Program-made: the position numbers and the translations under genes
The notes under the pieces: model-generated
Told to the model about the DNA's origin: nothing
The model's input: the letters and a program-made list of their open reading frames with translations, nothing else
Database searches by the model: none
Source: Lacrimispora amygdalina
GTDB lineage: Bacteria; Bacillota; Clostridia; Lachnospirales; Lachnospiraceae
Direction of reading: 5' to 3'
Length of the DNA stretch: 64,000 nt
NCBI RefSeq assembly: GCF_900205965.1
Contig: NZ_OAOF01000019.1
Coordinates: 25,524 to 89,523 of the forward strand
In this document: one piece after another, positions 15,521 to 23,749 of the stretch
Layout: each line of letters starts with the position of its first letter
Numbering within the stretch: the first letter of the stretch is position 1

Positions 15521-17254
15521 GTGGCTGAGAGAACATTTGGCTGGGTACAGGAGGCCTATACCCTGGACAATCTAAAAAATGTGGTATCCGTATTTGTACC
15601 GGATTCCAGAATAAACCGGCTGCTGAAAACGGATAAGATTCCAAGGCTCATTGAGGATGAGGAGAAACGAGAGGAATTTATAAAAGAACTGGATCAGGAA
15701 GAAATCCGCATTCCCTATACCCACTTAAAAGGAAAAGGTACACCAAAAGGCTACACCAGAAGCAATGCACCCTGTTCCGGTATCATACAGGCGGTACTTC
15801 CCGGGCAGAGAAAAGAGTATCAGTCGGACTGGCCGGCAGATTCCTTTTTAAGATGGGCGGTCAGCATTGGTTTCCTGGATTATGACAGGACAGCGGATGA
15901 ATGTTCCTTATCTGTTTTGGGAAAGCAGTATGCCATGGCAGAGGGAGGAAGCAAAGAGGAGGAGGAAGTATTAAAAACAGCCCTTCTTTCCTATCCTCCG
16001 GTGTGCAGAGTGTTGTCCCTTCTGATGAAAGAAGGACATATGACAAAATTTGAGATAGGTGCAAGGCTGGGATTTATCGGAGAAGCGGGATTTACTTCCA
16101 TTCCCCAGTCCATGATTGTGGAGGGGCTTGCGGCTGCAGAAGAGAAGGAAGAAAAGACAAAGCTGCTTCAGGATACGGAAGGAACCAGCGATAAATACGT
16201 CAGAACCATCTGCAGCTGGCTGATTAGCGTGGACTGGGTCAGGAAGATACCAAAAGAGATTCCGGGACTTAATGGAAGCGGAGGAAATACAGAGGTGATA
16301 CCCCAGTCCTATCAGCTGACTTTAAAGGGAAGGACGATATGCAACCATATAACAGGGGGATCCAGATGCAGGAAGATACCAAAGCGGGTGATGTGGGATA
16401 TGCTGGCCACCAAGGCAGCAGACCGGGAATATTTACGCAACCGGAGGGCCCATATCATTTTTTGCCTGGAAAAAGCCTCCCGTTCTCCTTTACAGATTCA
16501 GGATTATTTAAAACAGAAAGGATTGGATGAAGAGACTGAAACCATTCTCGATGATTTAAAGAGTCTGGAAAATATCGGACTACAGGTTCAAAAGACAAGG
16601 GATACATACAGGATTACAGATGAGATTACCGGGCTTTCATTTCCGGAGTCACTTAAGTCTTCTCTTCCCGTGAAATCAGAAGTTTCCATATTGAAAGATT
16701 ATTTACGGTCCCATTTGACCAATATAGACCACAAATACTTAATTCTTGTGGATTTAGGCTATGATGGCACCTCAGACCGGGATTACGAGATCCAGACTGC
16801 ACAGCTGCTTACGGCAGAGCTTTCGTTTCATGGGGGAAGGCTTGGGGATACCAGAAAACCTGATGTCTGTATTTACTACGAAGACAACGGACTGATCATA
16901 GACAATAAAGCATATGGAAAGGGATATTCTCTTCCCATAAAACAGGCTGATGAGATGTACCGCTATATAGAAGAAAATAAGGAGCGCAGCGAGCTGTTAA
17001 ACCCCAACTGCTGGTGGAATATTTTTGGCAAAGATGTGAAAACATATCATTTCGCTTTTTTGTCCGGAGAGTTTACAGGCGGCTTCCGGGACCGGTTAAA
17101 CAATATTTCCATGCGTTCCGGTATAAAAGGGGCAGCTGTGAATTCAGCGAATCTGCTTATCCTGGCAGAAAGGTTAAAATCAGGAACAATGAGATATGAA
17201 GAATTCTTCCGATTGTTTGATACCAACGATGAGATTTTGTTTTTACATGAATAA
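15521..17254 (+). CDS. FokI-like type IIS restriction endonuclease
   Basis: A 577-residue protein that resembles FokI from end to end. N-terminal recognition subdomains: RTFGWVQ at residues 4-10, SFLRWA near 108, GEAGFTSIP near 187, EGTSDKY at 220-226. Cleavage domain from about 385: RKPD (Asp448) and IIDNKAYG (Asp461, Lys463) give the PD-D-x-K nuclease site, corresponding to FokI Asp450, Asp467 and Lys469; the dimer-contact segment ADEMYRYIEEN keeps the Asp and Arg (477, 481) that pair FokI monomers. It would bind DNA as a monomer, dimerise and cut at a distance. No DNA methyltransferase is encoded in the window. The start is GTG with GTGAGG upstream, giving a FokI-like N terminus. A Crp-type gene follows after 20 bases. 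Confidence 0.93.
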   Translation: MAERTFGWVQEAYTLDNLKNVVSVFVPDSRINRLLKTDKIPRLIEDEEKREEFIKELDQEEIRIPYTHLKGKGTPKGYTRSNAPCSGIIQAVLPGQRKEYQSDWPADSFLRWAVSIGFLDYDRTADECSLSVLGKQYAMAEGGSKEEEEVLKTALLSYPPVCRVLSLLMKEGHMTKFEIGARLGFIGEAGFTSIPQSMIVEGLAAAEEKEEKTKLLQDTEGTSDKYVRTICSWLISVDWVRKIPKEIPGLNGSGGNTEVIPQSYQLTLKGRTICNHITGGSRCRKIPKRVMWDMLATKAADREYLRNRRAHIIFCLEKASRSPLQIQDYLKQKGLDEETETILDDLKSLENIGLQVQKTRDTYRITDEITGLSFPESLKSSLPVKSEVSILKDYLRSHLTNIDHKYLILVDLGYDGTSDRDYEIQTAQLLTAELSFHGGRLGDTRKPDVCIYYEDNGLIIDNKAYGKGYSLPIKQADEMYRYIEENKERSELLNPNCWWNIFGKDVKTYHFAFLSGEFTGGFRDRLNNISMRSGIKGAAVNSANLLILAERLKSGTMRYEEFFRLFDTNDEILFLHE

Positions 17255-17274
17255 TGACAAGGAGGTTTGATAAT

Positions 17275-17943
17275 ATGACACTGGGAGATTATCTGCCCTT
17301 TTGGAATAAGCTGACAGACAAACAGAGAGAGAGGCTGTCATCAAAGACAAAGAAAATCAGATTTGAAAAGGGAATGCTGGTACATGGGGAATCCGATGAA
17401 TGCAGTGGTTTTCTTCTTGTAACAGAAGGTCTGTTAAGAGTGTTTACCATATCGGATGAAGGGCGGGAACTGACTTTGTACCGGTTGTTTGAACGTGATA
17501 TCTGTCTTTTTTCCGGTTCCTGCATGGTAAAGAACATTCAGTTTGATGTGACTGTGGAGGCAGAGCAGGATACGGTGGTGTTCCAGATTCCCGCCGATGT
17601 CTACCGTGATTTAATGGAAGAATCAGCTGTTATATCAAACTTCACCAATGAACTGATGGCATCGAGATTCTCAGATGTTATGTGGCTGATGGATCAGGTG
17701 ATGAATAAAAAAATGGATGGAAGGCTTGCTGCATTTTTACTGGAAGAGTGCAGGCTCAATGAAACAAAGGAACTTTCCATTACCCATGAACAGATTGCGC
17801 GGCATTTAGGTACTGCAAGAGAAGTGGTAACCCGCCTGCTTCGCCACTTCCAGGGAGAAAATCTGGTGAAGATTACACGGGGAACGGTGGAACTGCTGGA
17901 TGAAAAAGAACTGGAAGTGCTGGCTGCCCATAGTCTAAGATAG
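17275..17943 (+). CDS. Crp/Fnr family transcriptional regulator
   Basis: A 222-residue regulator: cyclic-nucleotide-binding-like beta roll at about 20-125 (GFLLVTEGLLRVFTISDEGR) and a winged helix-turn-helix at about 165-215 (ITHEQIARHLGTAREVVTRL). No FNR-type four-cysteine cluster is present, so an oxygen-sensing iron-sulfur centre is unlikely; the effector is unknown. The start at 17275 is used because AAGGAGG lies 9 bases upstream; an ATG at 17254 overlapping the endonuclease stop lacks a site. It is cotranscribed with the FokI-like gene and immediately precedes the SulP transporter, so it may control either. Its own autoregulation cannot be judged. Confidence 0.9.
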   Translation: MTLGDYLPFWNKLTDKQRERLSSKTKKIRFEKGMLVHGESDECSGFLLVTEGLLRVFTISDEGRELTLYRLFERDICLFSGSCMVKNIQFDVTVEAEQDTVVFQIPADVYRDLMEESAVISNFTNELMASRFSDVMWLMDQVMNKKMDGRLAAFLLEECRLNETKELSITHEQIARHLGTAREVVTRLLRHFQGENLVKITRGTVELLDEKELEVLAAHSLR

Positions 17944-17979
17944 ATTTCATGTATTATTTCAGGAACATGGAAAATTAAC

Positions 17980-18008
17980 TTGCTTTCTGTCATCTGGAAC
18001 GCTATATT
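17980..18008 (+). promoter_or_regulatory. Promoter of the SulP gene
   Basis: TTGCTT at 17980-17985 and TATATT at 18003-18008 with a 17-base spacer. The -10 box forms the left end of a long AT palindrome. Confidence 0.7.
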
Positions 18009-18038
18009 ATAAAAAGTTTATAAAAATTTTATAATATA
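18003..18038 (+). promoter_or_regulatory. AT-rich palindromic operator candidate before sulP
   Basis: TATATTATAAAA (18003-18014) and its exact reverse complement (18027-18038) flank 12 spacer bases. The site covers the -10 box and start point of the sulP promoter, which suits repression. The Crp/Fnr protein encoded next door is a candidate binder, by proximity only. Confidence 0.55.
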
Positions 18039-18052
18039 CAAAGGATGAAGAA

Positions 18053-19690
18053 ATGAAAGATATGGCACCTCAGTTTTTTTTATCAATGAAGCATTATACA
18101 AAGGAACAGTTTTTTAAAGACTTTGTCTCCGGAATTATTGTTGCCATCATTGCGCTTCCGCTGTCCATTGCCCTGGCATTAGCCAGCGGTGTCACTCCGG
18201 AACAAGGGCTTTATACAGCCATTACAGCCGGTTTTGTGATTTCTTTTCTGGGAGGCAGCAAGGTCCAGATCGCAGGTCCTACCGCAGCATTTGCATCGAT
18301 CGTGGCGGGGATTGCCGCAAAAAACGGTTTTGACGGACTGGTACTTGCAACTGTCATGGCAGGAATCTTACTGGTTATCATGGGATTATTGCAGATGGGA
18401 AGCCTGATCCGTTTTATTCCTTATACAATAACCACAGGATTTACAACCGGAATTGCAGTTACTATTTTTATCGGGCAGATTAAGGATTTTCTGGGACTTA
18501 CCTTCGAACATGCGCCCATTGAAACCCTTGAAAAAGTCAGTGAGGTTACAAACAGCATGGGTACGCTTAATCCCATGGCGCTTTTAGTAGGATTGACAGC
18601 TCTCATTATTCTCATTGTGTGGCCCAGGTTTTTTAAGACCATACCGCCGTCACTGATTGCAGTTATCTTTACAGCGGGGATTGTGAAGGCTTTTCATCTT
18701 CCTGTAAATACCATAGGGGATTTATATACCATATCATCGGATCTTCCTGGATTTCATTTTCCTGTGTTTACTATGAGTATGGTGCAAAAGGTGATGCCTG
18801 ATGCAGTTACCATAGCGGTGCTTGCAGCGGTGGAATCCTTACTGTCCTGTGTTGTTGCAGATGGAATGGTTGGGAGCAGACATAATTCCAATATGGAGCT
18901 GGTTGCCCAGGGTGCCGGAAATATCTGTTCCGCACTTTTTGGGGGGATTCCGGCTACGGGAGCCATAGCAAGAACTGCGGCAAACATAAAAAACGGAGGA
19001 AGAACACCTGTTGCAGGAATGGTTCATGCTGTAATGCTTCTTCTGGTTCTTGTATTTTTAATGCCTTATGCTGCGCTTATACCCATGCCGGCCATAGCAG
19101 CCATTCTCTTTGTGGTAGCTTATAACATGAGTGAGTGGAGATCCTTTCTTTCCATCATGAAAACAGCTCCCAAAAGTGACTGGTCCGTTCTTCTTGTCAC
19201 ATTTGTATTTACCGTTGCATTTGATCTGGTTACAGCCATAGCAGTTGGAATTTTATTTGCTTCCCTGCTGTTTATGAAACGTATGGCAGATGTCACTGAA
19301 GTGAGCAGCTGGAAGTATATAGAGGAAGAAGGAGAAAACAGCAAAGATTCTATAGATTTAAAGCCTGTGCCAAAGCACGTGGCGGTTTTTGAAGTGAGTG
19401 GCCCGATGTTTTTCGGCGCTGCCCAGAAGTTTTCCCAACTGATTATTGATGAGAGAAAGACCGTGCTGATTCTTCGTATGAGAAGTGTTCCTGCCATGGA
19501 TGCCACGGCGTTAAAAAGTCTGGAAAAACTGCATCAGGATTTAAAGAAGAAGCATGTAACCCTGATTTTATCCCATGTAAATGAGCAGCCCATGTCCATG
19601 ATGAATCGGGCTGGATTTCTGGATTTAGTAGGAAGAGAAAACCTGGCGGGGAGTATTGATGAGGCGCTTTCTTTTGCGGTTGATCTGTAA
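18053..19690 (+). CDS. SulP family inorganic anion transporter
   Basis: Membrane transporter of 545 residues (SLC26/SulP family): about 10-14 hydrophobic helices through residue 410, with the family segment PLSIALALASGVTPEQGLYT near residue 38, then a cytoplasmic STAS domain (about 445-540, VAVFEVSGPMFFGAAQKF and AMDATALKSLEKLHQDL). Members carry sulfate, bicarbonate or other anions with protons or sodium. The presence of a sulfate-activation operon 14 kb away makes sulfate plausible but does not prove it. It has its own promoter overlapped by a palindrome and its own terminator. The upstream neighbour is the Crp-type regulator. Confidence 0.9.
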   Translation: MKDMAPQFFLSMKHYTKEQFFKDFVSGIIVAIIALPLSIALALASGVTPEQGLYTAITAGFVISFLGGSKVQIAGPTAAFASIVAGIAAKNGFDGLVLATVMAGILLVIMGLLQMGSLIRFIPYTITTGFTTGIAVTIFIGQIKDFLGLTFEHAPIETLEKVSEVTNSMGTLNPMALLVGLTALIILIVWPRFFKTIPPSLIAVIFTAGIVKAFHLPVNTIGDLYTISSDLPGFHFPVFTMSMVQKVMPDAVTIAVLAAVESLLSCVVADGMVGSRHNSNMELVAQGAGNICSALFGGIPATGAIARTAANIKNGGRTPVAGMVHAVMLLLVLVFLMPYAALIPMPAIAAILFVVAYNMSEWRSFLSIMKTAPKSDWSVLLVTFVFTVAFDLVTAIAVGILFASLLFMKRMADVTEVSSWKYIEEEGENSKDSIDLKPVPKHVAVFEVSGPMFFGAAQKFSQLIIDERKTVLILRMRSVPAMDATALKSLEKLHQDLKKKHVTLILSHVNEQPMSMMNRAGFLDLVGRENLAGSIDEALSFAVDL

Positions 19691-19706
19691 TAGAGTTTAA
19701 ACTGTA

Positions 19707-19759
19707 GAAGGGATGGAACAAACACAGATAATTGTGTGTGTTCCATCTCTTCTTTTTTT
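19707..19759 (+). terminator. Terminator of sulP
   Basis: A 14-bp stem (GAAGGGATGGAACA with TGTTCCATCTCTTC, one wobble), extended by ACAC/GTGT, ends in seven T. Confidence 0.9.
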
Positions 19760-19824
19760 GCACAACCCCATAAATTGTGAAATATGCATAAAAAAACATT
19801 GAAAAAATGTGCAATAGAGACATA

Positions 19825-19859
19825 TTGACACTAACATACTAATATGTTAGTATGTTAGT
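19825..19859 (+). promoter_or_regulatory. yia-like operon promoter masked by a 30-bp palindrome
   Basis: A consensus TTGACA at 19825-19830 is followed after 17 bases by TAGTAT at 19848-19853. From 19830 to 19859 runs a palindrome with 13-base perfect arms (left arm ACTAACATACTAA) and four central bases, so a dimeric repressor bound here would block the polymerase. The GntR-family gene at the far end of the operon is the likely binder. Confidence 0.75.
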
Positions 19860-19884
19860 AACATATTAATGAGGAGGATTTCAC

Positions 19885-20904
19885 ATGAAAAAACAAATTA
19901 TGGCAACATTATTAATTGCGGCTATGGCAGTTACAGCCACAGGCTGCGGCGCTGCATCAAATGGAGGTAATACAGCAGGTTCCGGACAGTCTGGAAAATC
20001 AAAGACCTATACATTAAAAGTAGGTACTGTTTTAACGGAAGCTGATCCAATCTTCTTAGGACTGGAACAATTTAAGAAAAATGTCGAGGAAAAGACAGGC
20101 GGGAATGTAAAGGTAGAGCTTTATTCCGGATCCCAGCTTGGTGCAGACGAAGATGTTTTAGAGCAGGCTAAGGTTGGTGCAGGTGTAGGAATTATAACAG
20201 ATCCCGGACGTATGGCAAATTACATTAAGGATTTTGGTATCTTAAGCGGTCCGTATCTTGCAGACGATTATGAGGGTGCACTGGCACTTATGAACACTTC
20301 TGTATATAAGGGTCTTGCAGATGAGTTTAAGAATGATGGTTTTAAAATTTTATCCTTTAACTATTATCAGGGCAGCAGAAACCTCTTTACAAAGACTCCC
20401 GTTTCCAAACCAGAGGATTTAAATGGTTTAAGAATCAGAAGTTCAGGCTCTGATGTAGTTACAAAATCACTGGAAGCCATGGGAGCCAATACAACAGTTC
20501 TTGCCTGGTCAGAAGCATATCAGGCTCTGCAGCAGAAGGTAATTGAGGGCGTGGAAGTACATAACTCCGCAGCCGTTGGATCCAGTATCTATGAAGTTAC
20601 AGATTACGTTACATTAACAGGTCATTTCCAGCTGCTCACCGGTCTGGTAATCTCAAATGACTGGTTTAACAAATTACCGGAAGATTATCAGAAAATTCTG
20701 GAAGAAGAATCTTATAATGCCGGTAAGCATGCTTCCTCAATTGTAATTGAAAAAGACAGTGAATTTCTTCAGAAATGTATCGATGGCGGGGTAGAAGTTG
20801 TGGACTGTGACAAGGAAGCGTTAAAGAAAGCGGCAGATAAGGCTTATGATGAACTGGGCTATCGGGAATTAAAGGATAAATTAGTAGCTGAACTTGGAAA
20901 ATAA
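19885..20904 (+). CDS. dctP: TRAP transporter solute-binding lipoprotein
   Basis: Extracytoplasmic substrate-binding protein of a tripartite ATP-independent periplasmic-type transporter, 339 residues, here lipid-anchored: signal peptide followed by lipobox VTATGC with Cys21, then a Gly/Ser linker. The mature part has the DctP-family segments YSGSQLGADEDVLEQ, PVSKPEDLNGLRIR and the substrate-carboxylate Arg in that last motif, then VIEGVEVHN. It delivers an organic acid to the DctQM pair encoded next. With YiaK-like and YiaL-like enzymes following, the cargo is probably a sugar-acid such as 2,3-diketo-L-gulonate (as for E. coli YiaO) or a relative. Confidence 0.92.
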   Translation: MKKQIMATLLIAAMAVTATGCGAASNGGNTAGSGQSGKSKTYTLKVGTVLTEADPIFLGLEQFKKNVEEKTGGNVKVELYSGSQLGADEDVLEQAKVGAGVGIITDPGRMANYIKDFGILSGPYLADDYEGALALMNTSVYKGLADEFKNDGFKILSFNYYQGSRNLFTKTPVSKPEDLNGLRIRSSGSDVVTKSLEAMGANTTVLAWSEAYQALQQKVIEGVEVHNSAAVGSSIYEVTDYVTLTGHFQLLTGLVISNDWFNKLPEDYQKILEEESYNAGKHASSIVIEKDSEFLQKCIDGGVEVVDCDKEALKKAADKAYDELGYRELKDKLVAELGK

Positions 20905-20922
20905 CAGAACGGAGTTTTTAAA

Positions 20923-21423
20923 ATGTTAGAACACGTGGAAGAGATTTTTGAAAGCATCGGATTGTCGCTGCTGATTGTATTGGTGTTTTCAGCAGCAGTA
21001 TTACGATTTTTTGGAGTTGATATGTCATGGTCCACAGATCTGGCACAACTTACCTTTGCCTGGGTCTGCTTTATAGGAGCAGATCTGGCAATCCGGAAAA
21101 ACAGGCATATGGGTGTTGATATGCTGGTCAACCGTTTCCCACTGAAAGTAAGAAACGGGATTTACCTTTTCAATAGTATTTTGATGCTTTGCTTTCTGGC
21201 TTTTGTTGTATATTACGGAACCAATTTGTGTGTTACCAACTTTCAGAGAAAGTTTAATACACTGCCCATCAGCTATTCCTTTGCAACGGCAAGCGGTCCC
21301 GTTGGTGGTCTTCTTATGATTTTTACTGTGGTTGCAAATATTAGAAAATATATTGGCAACTTCATAAAGAAGGACTATACAAATCTTGTAAAGGCAGAAA
21401 CGGAAGGAGGGGATATCCTGTGA
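20923..21423 (+). CDS. dctQ: TRAP transporter small permease
   Basis: Four-helix membrane protein of 166 residues (DctQ/YiaM family); helices at roughly 12-30, 44-62, 85-105 and 125-145, with the conserved SWSTDLAQLTFAWVCFIGAD segment between the first two. It joins DctM and helps couple substrate binding to sodium-driven transport. It lies 18 bases after the binding-protein gene, and its end overlaps the large permease start by 4 bases (GTGA), the usual arrangement for a stoichiometric complex. Confidence 0.9.
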   Translation: MLEHVEEIFESIGLSLLIVLVFSAAVLRFFGVDMSWSTDLAQLTFAWVCFIGADLAIRKNRHMGVDMLVNRFPLKVRNGIYLFNSILMLCFLAFVVYYGTNLCVTNFQRKFNTLPISYSFATASGPVGGLLMIFTVVANIRKYIGNFIKKDYTNLVKAETEGGDIL

Positions 21424-22697
21424 TTTGGCTCGGATTAACGTTTGTATTCTTATTAGCAATTGGTATGCCGGTTGCATTTTCCGTGGGAATATCAAGTCTG
21501 GTATATTTTGTAGTGGAGCAGGTACCGGTGCAGATCGTAATACAGAGAATGGTAAGCAGCACCCAGTCATTCTCACTGCTGGCAGTTCCGTTCTTCGTTC
21601 TTGCTGGTAATCTGATGAATGAGACCGGTATTACAAAACGGTTAATTAAATTTTCTACTGTACTTACCGGACACATGCTTGGTGGACTGGCTCAGGTATC
21701 CGTTGTTCTAAGCCTGCTGATGGGTGGAATTTCCGGTTCTGCTACAGCGGATGCGGCTATGGAATGCCGGATTCTTGGACCCGATATGGAAAAACGTGGC
21801 TTTAATAAAGGCTTTACAGCAGCAATCCTTGCAATGGGAGGTTTGATTACTGCAACATTTCCGCCCAGCGTCGGCCTGATACTTTATGGCGTAACAGGAG
21901 AAGTTTCCATCGGAAGGCTGTTTATGGCTGGTGTAATCCCCAGTCTGCTTATGACAATATTCCTGATGATTGCAGTTCATGTTACATCCAAAAAGAGAAA
22001 TTATGCAAAAGAGTTTGAAAAGGCACCGACATTAAAGGATGTATTTACGGGGATTGCGGATAATATCTGGGCTATCATGTTTCCGATTATATTAATTGTG
22101 GGAATTCGGTTTGGTTTATTTACCCCATCCGAGGCTGGTGCGTTTGCTGTGGTATATGCATTTCTGGTTGGAATCTTTGTTTACAAAGAGCTGACGCTTA
22201 AGAAACTGTTCCACGTTTTAAAGCAGACAGGGGTAGACCTGGCAGTTATTATGTTTATTATCATCTGCTCCAATGCATTTGGCTATGCACTGGTAACCGG
22301 ACAGGTTCCTCAGACGCTGGCAGCACTGATTTCGGGAATCTCTTCAAATAAATATGTGGTTCTGGCAATTGTAATGGTATTTGTTTTTGTCGTTGGAATG
22401 TTCATGGAAGCAACTGCTAATGTATTGATTCTGACACCTATTTTCCTGCCTATTATGACAACGCTGGGAATTGATCCGGTTCATTTCGGAATTCTTTTCA
22501 TGATATTAGTAACAATGGGCGGCATGACTCCACCTATCGGTGTAACGATGTATACGGCATGCGGAATTTTGGATTGTCCGGTTGAAGTCTACACCAAAGA
22601 ATCGTTACCGTTTATCATCGCGGTCGTAGCGCTTTTAGTCATATTGGCGTTGTTCCCGCAGATTGTACTTTTTATACCAAATCTGGTTTATGGTTAA
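21420..22697 (+). CDS. dctM: TRAP transporter large permease
   Basis: The 425-residue, about 12-helix channel subunit (DctM/YiaN family) that moves the organic acid in by secondary transport. Family signatures are clear: GMPVAFSVGISS near residue 16, GGISGSATADAA near residue 102, EATANVLILTPIFLPI and MGGMTPPIGVTMY toward the end. The GTG start overlaps dctQ. The next gene starts 22 bases after its stop, so the transporter and catabolic genes form one transcript. Confidence 0.94.
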   Translation: MIWLGLTFVFLLAIGMPVAFSVGISSLVYFVVEQVPVQIVIQRMVSSTQSFSLLAVPFFVLAGNLMNETGITKRLIKFSTVLTGHMLGGLAQVSVVLSLLMGGISGSATADAAMECRILGPDMEKRGFNKGFTAAILAMGGLITATFPPSVGLILYGVTGEVSIGRLFMAGVIPSLLMTIFLMIAVHVTSKKRNYAKEFEKAPTLKDVFTGIADNIWAIMFPIILIVGIRFGLFTPSEAGAFAVVYAFLVGIFVYKELTLKKLFHVLKQTGVDLAVIMFIIICSNAFGYALVTGQVPQTLAALISGISSNKYVVLAIVMVFVFVVGMFMEATANVLILTPIFLPIMTTLGIDPVHFGILFMILVTMGGMTPPIGVTMYTACGILDCPVEVYTKESLPFIIAVVALLVILALFPQIVLFIPNLVYG

Positions 22698-22719
22698 TAG
22701 CAAGAAAGGATAAGAGAAT

Positions 22720-23730
22720 ATGAGATTGTCTTTTGAGGAAATACAAGGTGAAATAAAAAGAGTATTTATGAAATACGGATTAAGTGAAGAGAAGGCGGAG
22801 ATCTGCGCCAGAATCCACACCGAATCTACTAATGACGGAATCTATTCACATGGAACCAACCGTGTGGCAAGATTTGTTGACTACATTAAAAAAGGCTGGG
22901 TAGATGTGAATGCGGACCCAACGGTTGAAAAATCATTTGGAGCAATTGAGGTCATGAATGGCAATATGGGACCTGGTATTTTAAATGCTTTAAAGGGAAC
23001 AGACCGTGCGATGGAACTTGCAGACCAGTTTGGTATCGGCATGGTGGGACTTAAGAATACAACCCATTGGATGAGGGGCGGCACTTATGGACTTTATGCA
23101 GCAAAGAAAGGTTACATTGCAATTATGTGGACCAATACAGAGTCCTGCATGCCGCCGTGGGGTGGAAAAGACTGTAAGCTTGGTAACAATCCATTTGTGA
23201 TGGCAATGCCAGGTCCGGACGGTGGAGATCCAATCCAGATGGATATGGCTATCTCTCAGTATGCATACGGAAAGCTCCAGGTTACAAGACTTGCTGGCAA
23301 AAAGCTTCCGTTCCCAGGTGGATTTGATAAAGATGGCAATGTTACTGATGATCCGGGTGCGATTGAAGAGTCTATGAGAATAATGCCCATTGGTTATTGG
23401 AAAGGATCCAGTTTTTCCTTCATGCTTGATATCCTTGGCTCAGCGTTAACAGGAGGAATTGGTGCTGCAGATCTGGATCAGAAAAATATGGGAAGCTGCG
23501 GCGGCGCTTCTCAGGTAATTATTGTAATTGATCCGAATAAGACTACAACCATGGACGAGATGTCTGAAACAGTGAAAAAGGCCATTGCGCATATTAAGAG
23601 TTCTGCACCGTCAGAGAAGTCTTCCGGCATTATCGCACCAGGTGAAGATTATATCCAGTTCCGGAAGGATCATGATGCAAACGGTATTTTCGTTGATGAC
23701 AGTGTATGGGAAGAGATAAAATCCTTATAA
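22720..23730 (+). CDS. yiaK: YiaK-like 2,3-diketo-L-gulonate reductase (Ldh/MDH-2 family)
   Basis: NAD(P)H-dependent oxidoreductase of 336 residues in the malate/L-lactate dehydrogenase-2 family. It follows E. coli YiaK closely in recalled sequence: YSHGTNRVARFVDYI near residue 43, NTTHWMRGGTYGLYAAKKG near residue 113, MPPWGGKDCKLGNNP, and the ending NGIFVDDSVWEEIKSL. The family active-site His lies in the HWMRGG motif. YiaK reduces 2,3-diketo-L-gulonate to 3-keto-L-gulonate, which suits its place after a TRAP transporter of the YiaMNO type. A related sugar-acid substrate remains possible. Confidence 0.87.
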   Translation: MRLSFEEIQGEIKRVFMKYGLSEEKAEICARIHTESTNDGIYSHGTNRVARFVDYIKKGWVDVNADPTVEKSFGAIEVMNGNMGPGILNALKGTDRAMELADQFGIGMVGLKNTTHWMRGGTYGLYAAKKGYIAIMWTNTESCMPPWGGKDCKLGNNPFVMAMPGPDGGDPIQMDMAISQYAYGKLQVTRLAGKKLPFPGGFDKDGNVTDDPGAIEESMRIMPIGYWKGSSFSFMLDILGSALTGGIGAADLDQKNMGSCGGASQVIIVIDPNKTTTMDEMSETVKKAIAHIKSSAPSEKSSGIIAPGEDYIQFRKDHDANGIFVDDSVWEEIKSL

Positions 23731-23749
23731 AGGCAGGAAGGGGTAACTT

